54,509 nt of DNA from positions 1 through 54,509 of the forward strand of contig JAVEDU010000065.1 of assembly GCA_030840805.1 (NCBI GenBank), in the 5' to 3' direction. This DNA is from Actinomycetota bacterium (GTDB taxonomy: Bacteria; Actinomycetota; Actinomycetes; Mycobacteriales; HKI-0501). Of the stretch, positions 48,839 through 54,509 are shown piece by piece; within the stretch, counting starts at the first letter, position 1, and the number at the start of each line of letters is the position of its first letter. The notes below the pieces were generated by a model that did not search any database, had not been told where the DNA came from, and was given only the letters and a program-made list of their open reading frames with translations. Position numbers and translations under genes: made by a program.

Positions 48839-48974
48839 ACCGCCTACCGGGTTAGCTGACGGGTTCGGGCGGGAAGAGAGCGCCCTACCACGGCGGACCG
48901 CGGATTCACCCCAGGGGACTCGATGGGTCCCCGGCTCGGCTTCCCGGGATCTACCGGTGCACCGACTCGGCGGT
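48839..48974 (-). ncRNA. ydaO/yuaA c-di-AMP riboswitch
   Basis: On the minus strand the leader contains GGGGTGAATCCGC (48912-48900) and CGTCAGCTAACCCGGTAGGC (48861-48842), the hallmark conserved blocks of the ydaO riboswitch. ACCGCC (48974-48969) and GGCGGT (48844-48839) close the P1 stem. The element ends 27 nt before the GTG of the NlpC/P60 gene, the classic actinobacterial target. Binding of c-di-AMP usually turns expression off. Confidence 0.9.
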
Positions 48975-49033
48975 GACCGTCCAACCGCACCCCGGTGGGG
49001 CGCAGGACTGCCGGACGGTCGAGGCAAAGAGTA
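48975..49033 (-). promoter_or_regulatory. Riboswitch promoter and extra 5' hairpin
   Basis: TACTCT (49033-49028) is a plausible -10, placing the transcript start near 49021. The first bases then form a hairpin, GACCGTCC (49020-49013) with GGACGGTC (48982-48975), containing an inner GCGCCCC/GGGGTGC stem. It abuts P1 of the riboswitch directly. Confidence 0.45.
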
Positions 49034-49115
49034 GAGGACGCAGTCGATCCTGTGGGGTCCGGGGCGCGCCCACAGTGGACGCCACCGGACACAATGGACA
49101 GCGAAGGTCCGCCGA

Positions 49116-49607
49116 TCAGACGGTTCGGCCCAGTCGAGTGGAGATCGACCGCAGGACGCGGACCAGGGCGACCAGGTCCGGGGGCACCTCGGCACCGGTG
49201 AAACGGAGCTCGGTTGTGTCCAGCGTCACCCGGTAGACGAACCCGTCCGGGTGCGGATCCCGGGGCCGCCGGTCCGCCGCCCGCGCCCGCGCCCGCGCCC
49301 GGGCCGGTGCCACGGCCGCGGTGAGTGCGGACCGCTCCGCCGCGGTGAGCCGCCCGGTCCGGTGCAGCGCGGGACGCCGGGAGGTCAGCGTCGCGGTCCC
49401 GTCCGGCGAGATCACCAGGACGTCGTCCACCCCGGCGAGACCGCCGGAGCGGGCGTACCGGATCGGGACCGGCCCGGCCGCCGAAGCCGACGCGGCCGGG
49501 GACGAGGGCGACGCCGCCGGTCCCGGCCCGCTCGGCGGGGTGCCGCAGCCCGCGAGCGCCACGAGCACGACCAGCAGCCCGGCCGCACGCCCGCCACCCG
49601 GAGTCAT
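49116..49607 (-). CDS. Small putative lipoprotein of unknown function
   Basis: A 163-residue protein with a signal sequence (MTPGGGRAAGLLVVLVALAGC) and lipobox LVALAGC, then a Pro/Ser/Ala linker of about 25 residues. The globular part starts near IRYARSGGLAGVDDVLVISPDG and includes a beta-rich segment (VYRVTLDTTELRFTGAEVP) like those of other actinobacterial lipoproteins. An Ala/Arg run (ARARARARAA) is odd. No family is recognised. It lies 52 nt downstream of the GGDEF-EAL gene on the same strand. Confidence 0.7.
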   Translation of the reverse strand: MTPGGGRAAGLLVVLVALAGCGTPPSGPGPAASPSSPAASASAAGPVPIRYARSGGLAGVDDVLVISPDGTATLTSRRPALHRTGRLTAAERSALTAAVAPARARARARAADRRPRDPHPDGFVYRVTLDTTELRFTGAEVPPDLVALVRVLRSISTRLGRTV

Positions 49608-49659
49608 GTCGGCTCGGACGGTGGGCGACGGCCGCCGGTTCCGTCCGAGGGCTCGGGCG

Positions 49660-51900
49660 TCAGACCGTGTCCAGCGTCGGGCGCCGCCGGTCGGCCGCGA
49701 GCAGCCGACCGAAGTCCGCCGCCGACATCGGCCGCGCCACCAGGAAACCCTGGGCGTTGTCGCATCCGAGCCCGCGCAGGATCTCCCGCTGCCGGGGCGA
49801 CTCGACGCCCTCGGCGACGACCTCCAGGCCCAGCGCGGCGGCGAGCGAGAGGACGGACCGCACGATCGTGGCGTCCCGCTCGAGGTCCGCCACGAACACG
49901 CGGTCGATCTTCAGCGCGCTCACCGGGAAGTGCCGCAGGTACGCGAGCGAGGAGTACCCGGTGCCGAAGTCGTCCACCGCGAACTTCACGCCGAGCGCGC
50001 GGAGCGCGACGAGGCCGACCTCCGCGCCGTCGACGTCGGACATCAGCGCATTCTCGGTGACCTCCAGGACCAGGCAGTCCAGCGGCACCCCGTACCGCTC
50101 GGCGAGCCCGGCGACGGTCGTCACGAAGCCCGGCGCGGCGAGCTGCTGGACGGCGATGTTGACCGCGATGCCGGTCAGCTCGGGGTGGGCGTCGGACCGC
50201 CACCCCGCGAACGCGGCGAGCGCGTGTTCCAGGACGTGCTGCCCCAGGGCGTGGATCAGCCCCAGCTCCTCCGCCAGCGGGATGAAGGTCGTCGGCTGCA
50301 CCACGGTCCCGTCCGGGCACCGCCACCGCGCCAGTGCCTCCGCGGCGACGACCCGGCCGGTGTGGAGCGAGACGATCGGCTGGTACGCGACCTCGACGGC
50401 ACCCGTCTCGACGGCCACGCGAAGCGCCTGTTCCAGCGACAGCAGTTCCTGGACCCGGCGCTGCATCGTCTCGTCGTACTGGGCGACCCGGTTCCGCCCG
50501 GCGGCCTTGGCCTCGTACATCGCCACGTCGGCGGCCCGGAGCAGAGCGCCGGGCTCGTCGAGCCCCGGGCCCGCCACGACCAGGCCGATCGACACCGTGA
50601 CGACGTGGTTCCGGCCGGCCAGCGTGACCGGCTCGGCGAACGCGGCTCGCAGCCGTCCGGCCAGGTCGCAGGCCTCCGCGGTGGCGCCCCCGGCCGGCAG
50701 GCCCTCGCACAGCACCGCGAACTCGTCGCCGCCCAGCCTCGCCACCGTGTCCGTCGGCCGCAGGGTCGAGCGGATCCGCCGCGCGACGTCGATGAGCAGC
50801 GAGTCGCCGACGCCGTGGCCGAGGGAGTCGTTCACGGTCTTGAACCGGTCGAGGTCCACGAACATCACCGCGAGCGGTTCGCCGGTCTTCGCGCGCCGGG
50901 CGAGCCCGTGGCCGAGCCGCTCGGAGAACAGGGTCCGGTTCGGCAGACCGGTGAGCGCGTCGTGGGAGGCGGCGCGTTCGAGGGCTCGCTCGGTCCGCCG
51001 CCGTTCGGTGATGTCCTCGGCGATCAGGCCGACGCCCAGCACATCGCCGTCCGCGTTCCGGACGGGATGCGCCGTGAGCCGGCAGTACCGCGCGGGGGCG
51101 GAGCCCGGCACGGCGGGCAGCGCGAGCTCGACGGGCCCCACGGTGACGCCCGAGGCGAGGACGCGATCCACCAGCTCCTGCTCGACGGTGCCGTCGGGGC
51201 GGAGGTCCGCCGGTCGCCGGCCGATGTGGTCGCCGGCGGCGCGGCCGGTGAGCTCGGCCAGTGCCGCGTTGACCCGGACGTACCGGCCGTCGGCGCCCAG
51301 GAAGCCCATCGCCGTCGGCGCGTGGCCGAAGTACGTGTCGAGCAGCGCGAGCGTACGTTCGCGCTCGCCGTGGGCGAGCACGGCGGCCGCCTGACCCTCC
51401 GCGAGCTCGCGCTGGGTCTCCAGGTAGGTGGAGCTCGCGCCGTACACGATCAGGCCGACCGTGACGAGGACCGCGGCGCGGAGCAGGTCCGGTGCCACCA
51501 CGGGCCGCGCCGCGGGCAGGAACGCCTGGAGCAGGAACAGCCCCGCCGTCAGCGGGCCGACGAGCACCGCCCGGCGCACGGACAGGAGCAGCGGGTATGT
51601 CGCGACGACCGCGTAGAACCACTGGCGCAGCTGCCCGGCATACTCCGGGTCGACGATGGGCAGGACGCACGCGAGCACGGCGACCGCGACGCACCGGACA
51701 GTGATCGCGGTCGGGGTGCGCCAGCCGAGGAGGCCCGCGCCGGCGAGGGCCCCGACGATGCTCACCCCGGCGATGCCGACGGGGGACCGGTACTCGAGGG
51801 TGAGCACGGCGACGCCGTGCAGGGCCAGGGCCAGCGGTACGAGGGGTTCGAGCCGGGCGAGGTGGGTGGCGCTCCGCTGCCGTGCGGCAACGGGGCTCAC
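49660..51900 (-). CDS. Membrane c-di-GMP signalling protein: PAS, GGDEF and EAL domains
   Basis: A 746-residue protein. Residues about 15-175 hold several membrane helices (five to seven). A PAS domain (about 205-320) starts FGHAPTAMGFLGADGRYVRV. The GGDEF domain (about 335-490) has an intact RLGGDEFAVL, and the EAL domain (about 505-740) has AEALARW, EVTENAL, VDDFGTGYSSL and LKIDRVF, so both synthesis and breakdown of c-di-GMP are possible. I take the GTG at 51900, just after the stop of the PLDc_N gene; a frame to 51972 would overlap it. In actinomycetes c-di-GMP controls development through BldD. Confidence 0.92.
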   Translation of the reverse strand: MSPVAARQRSATHLARLEPLVPLALALHGVAVLTLEYRSPVGIAGVSIVGALAGAGLLGWRTPTAITVRCVAVAVLACVLPIVDPEYAGQLRQWFYAVVATYPLLLSVRRAVLVGPLTAGLFLLQAFLPAARPVVAPDLLRAAVLVTVGLIVYGASSTYLETQRELAEGQAAAVLAHGERERTLALLDTYFGHAPTAMGFLGADGRYVRVNAALAELTGRAAGDHIGRRPADLRPDGTVEQELVDRVLASGVTVGPVELALPAVPGSAPARYCRLTAHPVRNADGDVLGVGLIAEDITERRRTERALERAASHDALTGLPNRTLFSERLGHGLARRAKTGEPLAVMFVDLDRFKTVNDSLGHGVGDSLLIDVARRIRSTLRPTDTVARLGGDEFAVLCEGLPAGGATAEACDLAGRLRAAFAEPVTLAGRNHVVTVSIGLVVAGPGLDEPGALLRAADVAMYEAKAAGRNRVAQYDETMQRRVQELLSLEQALRVAVETGAVEVAYQPIVSLHTGRVVAAEALARWRCPDGTVVQPTTFIPLAEELGLIHALGQHVLEHALAAFAGWRSDAHPELTGIAVNIAVQQLAAPGFVTTVAGLAERYGVPLDCLVLEVTENALMSDVDGAEVGLVALRALGVKFAVDDFGTGYSSLAYLRHFPVSALKIDRVFVADLERDATIVRSVLSLAAALGLEVVAEGVESPRQREILRGLGCDNAQGFLVARPMSAADFGRLLAADRRRPTLDTV

Positions 51901-51913
51901 CGGCGGGCCGCCG

Positions 51914-52393
51914 TCACCGCGGGCTGGGATCCGGTCCGCGCCCTGTCCCGCCGGTGCCGTCCGGGCCCGCATCGTCGTCGCGCAGCTTCTGCTCGCGGCG
52001 GCGGAGGTCGTCCTCCCAGCGTCGCAACAGGTCCTCGTGCTCGGCGTCCGACTCGGCCTTCTCGCGCCGGAGGCGGTCCACGAAGTCGGGGTCGTCCTCC
52101 GGCGCCGCCGCCTGGCGTGGTCGCTCGTACTCGGGGAAGCCGGCCGTCCGGGCCGGCCACGGCGCGCGGCCCCGGTTCCCCTTGTACGGCAGGTCGGCCG
52201 TCGCGCGGGCCTGCGGGCGTCCGGCGATGAGCCAGGCCAGCGAACCGATCAGCGGGAACAGCAGGACGACCGCGATCCACCCGAGCTTCGGGAGGTTCCG
52301 CACCTCGGGCTGGGGGCTCATCACGGCGTCGAGGACGCAGAAGACCCACAGGCCCGTTACCAGGAGACCGGTCAGTCCACCCAGGTACGTCAT
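51914..52393 (-). CDS. PLDc_N domain small membrane protein
   Basis: A 159-residue protein. Two membrane helices (about residues 6-26 and 38-60) frame the PLDc_N signature (LDAVMSPQPEVRNLPKLGWI, then VLLFPLIGSLAWLIAGRPQ), named after the N-terminus of cardiolipin synthases. The C-terminal 90 residues are charged and helical (DPDFVDRLRREKAESDAEH), probably coiled coil. There is no phospholipase catalytic domain. Function is unknown. It is first in a three-gene minus-strand run with the GGDEF-EAL and lipoprotein genes. Confidence 0.85.
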   Translation of the reverse strand: MTYLGGLTGLLVTGLWVFCVLDAVMSPQPEVRNLPKLGWIAVVLLFPLIGSLAWLIAGRPQARATADLPYKGNRGRAPWPARTAGFPEYERPRQAAAPEDDPDFVDRLRREKAESDAEHEDLLRRWEDDLRRREQKLRDDDAGPDGTGGTGRGPDPSPR

Positions 52394-52498
52394 CGGGGAC
52401 CCCCTTCGTGACGAACAGCCCCCTCATCGCTGCTCGCGGTGAGGATATCGGCGTCAGGGTGCCCTTTGTCACTCCCCGCGGTCCCGCCGCGGGTGGAG

Positions 52499-52705
52499 TC
52501 AGCCGGAGAAGCCGGTCGTCCCGTCCTCGGAGCCATCGGCGGCGAGCAGCGCCCGCACCTCGGATTCACGGAACCGGCGGTGACCGCCCGGTGTCCGAAT
52601 GCTGCTGATCCGGCCGGCGGCAGCCCATCGTGTGACCGTCTTCGGGTCGACACGGAACAGGGCAGCTACCTCTCCAGGCGTCAGCAAGCGCTCGCCAACC
52701 TCCAC
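52499..52705 (-). CDS. bldC: BldC-like developmental regulator (MerR-type HTH)
   Basis: A 68-residue protein nearly identical in pattern to Streptomyces BldC: LLTPGEVAALFRVDPKTVTR, then WAAAGRISSIRTPGGHRRFR and ESEVRALLA. BldC binds DNA head-to-tail and times the switch from vegetative growth to development. The GTG at 52705 has AGAGG 5 nt upstream. It is divergent from the Lrp/AsnC gene; the shared 166-bp region has an AT-rich patch (TTGATCGTTATTGAAA, 52751-52766) that stands out in this GC-rich DNA. Confidence 0.93.
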   Translation of the reverse strand: MEVGERLLTPGEVAALFRVDPKTVTRWAAAGRISSIRTPGGHRRFRESEVRALLAADGSEDGTTGFSG

Positions 52706-52773
52706 AGTGACCTCTCATCTCGCGGCCGTGCGCGGTCAGGCCGCGACATGTTGATCGTTATTGAAACACCGCT

Positions 52774-52809
52774 GGGTGACATCGGTGTGGCGAACGGCGG
52801 AAGTCACCC
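52774..52809. promoter_or_regulatory. Inverted repeat GGGTGAC-N22-GTCACCC between bldC and lrp-like genes
   Basis: GGGTGAC (52774-52780) and GTCACCC (52803-52809) are complementary, separated by 22 nt. Spacing near two helical turns suits a dimeric or multimeric regulator such as Lrp/AsnC. A TAGCGT (52832-52837) is a candidate -10 for the plus-strand gene. Confidence 0.35.
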
Positions 52810-52871
52810 CGTCCGAGGTGGACAGACGGTGTAGCGTGACGCCGCTCGCGTAGTGGTCAGAAAGGGCGTAC

Positions 52872-53342
52872 GTGGACGAGATCGATCGCCGCCTCGTCGA
52901 GGCGCTGCGCTCCAACGGCCGCGAGACGTATGCCGAGCTCGGCCGGACGGTCGGCCTGTCGGCCCCCGCGGTGCACGACCGGATCGCGAAGCTCGAGGGC
53001 GCCGGCGTCATCACCGGGTACCGCGCCTCGATCGCCCCCGAGGCCCTCGGCCTCGGCGTGACCGCGCTCATCGGCGTGCTCCCCTCGGACGGTGCCGAGC
53101 AGGACGACGTCGCCGCGGCGTTGCACGGGCTCCCGGAGGTGGAGTCGTGCTGGTTCCTCGCCGGTGAGGAGTCGTTCATGTTGAAGGTCCGGGTGAGCGA
53201 CATCGCGGGCCTGGAGACCACGATCGGCCGGGTCAACCGGATCAGGGGAGTGGCGCGTACGCGGACCACGGTGGTCCTGTCCACCAAGTGGGAGGGCCGG
53301 GTGCAGCCGCCGCAGTGGCCCGGCACGGTGCTGGGCGGCTAG
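52872..53342 (+). CDS. Lrp/AsnC-family transcriptional regulator
   Basis: A 156-residue regulator: an N-terminal HTH (DEIDRRLVEALRSNGRETYA, GLSAPAVHDRIAKLEGAGVI) and a C-terminal RAM ligand-binding domain (about 70-145: VESCWFLAGEESFMLKVRVSDI). AAAGGG lies 6 nt before the GTG. It sits 39 bp upstream of a cysteine synthase/desulfhydrase-like gene, so it probably responds to cysteine or a related amino acid, as other Lrp-type regulators of cysteine breakdown do; this is inference. Confidence 0.92.
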   Translation: MDEIDRRLVEALRSNGRETYAELGRTVGLSAPAVHDRIAKLEGAGVITGYRASIAPEALGLGVTALIGVLPSDGAEQDDVAAALHGLPEVESCWFLAGEESFMLKVRVSDIAGLETTIGRVNRIRGVARTRTTVVLSTKWEGRVQPPQWPGTVLGG

Positions 53343-53381
53343 TTGCCGGTTCGGCCGCCGCGTACGGCAGAGTGGCATTCC

Positions 53382-54494
53382 ATGACGGAGACGCTCGACC
53401 GTTTCAACCAGGCCACGCGCGCGTGGGTCGACGAGGCGGTCCGCCGTGTCGAGGCGGACGCCAACCGGTCCGCCGACACGCACCTGCTGCCGTTCCCGCT
53501 CCCACCGGCGACCGGGGTCGACCTGTATCTCAAGGACGAGTCCACCCACCCCACCGGCAGCCTCAAGCACCGGCTCGCCCGCTCGCTGTTCCTGTACGGG
53601 CTGTGCAACGGCTGGATCTGCGAGGGCACGACGGTCGTCGAGGCGTCGAGCGGGTCCACCGCGGTCAGCGAGGCGTACTTCGCGCGGATGCTCGGGCTGC
53701 CGTTCGTCGCCGTGATGCCCGCGACGACCAGCCTCGAGAAGATCGCGCTGATCGAGGCGCAGGGCGGGCGGTGCCACCTCGTCGACGACCCCGGGACCGT
53801 GTACGACCAGTCACGCCGGATCGCCGCGGAGACCGGCGGCCACTTCGTGGACCAGTTCACCCATGCCGAGCGGGCCACCGACTGGCGCGGCAACAACAAC
53901 ATCGCCGAGTCGATCTTCACCCAGCTGTCGCTGGAGCGGCACCCGATCCCGGAGTGGATCGTGGTCGGCGCGGGTACCGGCGGTACCTCGGCGACGCTGG
54001 GCCGGTACGTGCGCTACCGGCGGTACCCGACGCGGCTGTGTGTGGTGGACCCGGAGAACTCGGCGTTCTTCGACGGCTGGGCGAACGGTGACGCGACCCG
54101 GACCACCGGTCGCGCGTCGCGGATCGAGGGCATCGGCCGGCCGCGGGTCGAGCCGAGCTTCGTCGGCCAGGTGATCGACCGGATGGACCGGATTCCCGAC
54201 GCCGCGTCGCTCGCCGCGATGCGGTACTGCTCGGAGGTGCTCGGCCGCACCGTCGGCGGCTCGACCGGCACGAACCTGTGGGGTGCGCTGCGGATCGTCG
54301 CCGAGATGCGGGCGGCCGGCGAGCACGGCAGCGTCGTCACGCTGCTCTGTGACGGCGGTGAGCGATATGTGGACACGTATTACGACGACCGGTGGGTCGC
54401 CGAGCGGGGGATGGACCTGGCGCCGTACGCCGAGACCCTGCGGCGGTTCGCGGAGACGGGTGTGTGGCGCGAACCCTCCCTCCCTCCGCGTTGA
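53382..54494 (+). CDS. PLP-dependent cysteine synthase / L-cysteine desulfhydrase family enzyme (Cds1-like)
   Basis: A 370-residue fold-type II PLP enzyme. The PLP lysine is in [15 protein letters not shown] (TGSLKHR); [19 protein letters not shown] binds substrate, [14 protein letters not shown] holds the phosphate, and the C-terminal [17 protein letters not shown] ends the active site. Sequence pattern and length resemble the M. tuberculosis Cds1 (Rv3684) type, which breaks cysteine to pyruvate, ammonia and sulfide; a synthase role is also possible. The ATG at 53382 matches the family N-terminus. Its TGA stop is provided by palindrome copy 4. Confidence 0.88.
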   Translation: MTETLDRFNQATRAWVDEAVRRVEADANRSADTHLLPFPLPPATGVDLYLKDESTHPTGSLKHRLARSLFLYGLCNGWICEGTTVVEASSGSTAVSEAYFARMLGLPFVAVMPATTSLEKIALIEAQGGRCHLVDDPGTVYDQSRRIAAETGGHFVDQFTHAERATDWRGNNNIAESIFTQLSLERHPIPEWIVVGAGTGGTSATLGRYVRYRRYPTRLCVVDPENSAFFDGWANGDATRTTGRASRIEGIGRPRVEPSFVGQVIDRMDRIPDAASLAAMRYCSEVLGRTVGGSTGTNLWGALRIVAEMRAAGEHGSVVTLLCDGGERYVDTYYDDRWVAERGMDLAPYAETLRRFAETGVWREPSLPPR

Positions 54495-54509
54495 TCATGG
54501 ACTTTGCAA
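54488..54509. repeat. TTGATCATGG palindrome, copy 4 (cut by window end)
   Basis: The left arm GTTGATCATGGACTTTGCAA is identical to copies 1 and 3 and runs into the window edge; the right arm should follow outside. A C-rich tract (CCCTCCCTCCCTCC) precedes it. TGA at 54492-54494 is the stop of the preceding gene. Confidence 0.8.

Noticed and set aside
12990-54509. CRISPR array, considered because of the repeated palindromic unit.
   Set aside because: Copies are 4-26 kb apart with genes between, there are no regular spacers and no cas genes.
1-54509. tRNA, rRNA, integrase, transposase and phage genes.
   Set aside because: None was recognised on either strand.

Overview
The window is a very GC-rich, densely packed actinobacterial chromosome segment. 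It carries genes restricted to or typical of Actinomycetota: mshA (mycothiol synthesis), an HbhA-like protein, senX3-regX3 with phoU, a BldN-type ECF sigma factor, bldC and the tiny ribosomal protein bS22. From memory, gene order follows Mycobacterium tuberculosis Rv0474-Rv0529 over most of its length, and the rex/hemA/bldN neighbourhood resembles Streptomyces. The developmental regulators point to a filamentous or sporulating actinomycete rather than a mycobacterium. I did not identify the species. Most of the window reads as conserved core chromosome; I see no phage, integron, CRISPR array, IS element, tRNA or rRNA.

Layout. 1-2.7 kb: end of an asparaginase gene, a beta-hydroxyacid dehydrogenase and an AbrB-type membrane protein. 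2.8-5.2 kb: XRE regulator, HbhA-like protein, DUF2516 protein and a hydrolase. 5.2-10.3 kb: small enzymes (GNAT, ChaB-like, macrodomain, mycothiol-dependent isomerase-like), murB, a methyltransferase and an SDR. 10.4-15.8 kb: mshA, YbjN-like, gpmA, phoU and the divergent senX3-regX3. 15.8-22.5 kb: MFS permease, cysteine-rich conserved protein, ppx, TIM-barrel protein, proline dehydrogenase, proC and a small excisionase-like HTH protein. 22.5-25.2 kb: a secreted M36 metalloprotease inserted between the HTH gene and bS22, which are neighbours in mycobacteria. 25.4-30.4 kb: bS22, epimerase, acyltransferase, HAD hydrolase and a DUF5667 membrane protein, the probable anti-sigma factor of the BldN-like sigma factor at 30.5-31.3 kb. 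31.7-47.5 kb: acyl-CoA ligase, glutaredoxin-like protein, rex-hemA-hemC-hemD-hemB (heme synthesis) and hemL-phosphatase-resA-ccdA-resB-ccsB (last heme gene plus cytochrome c maturation). 47.8-52.4 kb: NlpC/P60 hydrolase behind a c-di-AMP (ydaO) riboswitch, a lipoprotein, a GGDEF-EAL protein and a PLDc_N membrane protein. 52.5 kb to end: bldC, a divergent Lrp/AsnC regulator and a cysteine synthase/desulfhydrase-like enzyme.

Regulation visible in the DNA: a Rex operator on the -35 of the rex-hem operon; a BldN-type promoter (CGTAAC-N17-CGTTGC) before the DUF5667 gene; a short Arg-rich upstream ORF that overlaps the sigma-factor start by 4 nt; PHO-box-like direct repeats between phoU and senX3; a c-di-AMP riboswitch; and nine leaderless-type promoters (TANNNT 6-7 nt before the start codon).

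The strongest candidate for something not described by ordinary annotation is a family of near-identical ~60 bp palindromes bounded by GTTGATCATGG/CCATGATCAAC. There are three complete copies plus one cut by the window end. Each complete copy lies exactly between two convergent genes. One copy differs from the others by two compensated base pairs, and two copies supply the stop codon of the upstream gene. A second, much longer imperfect palindrome (about 270 bp) lies at another convergent junction, between ccsB and the NlpC/P60 gene.
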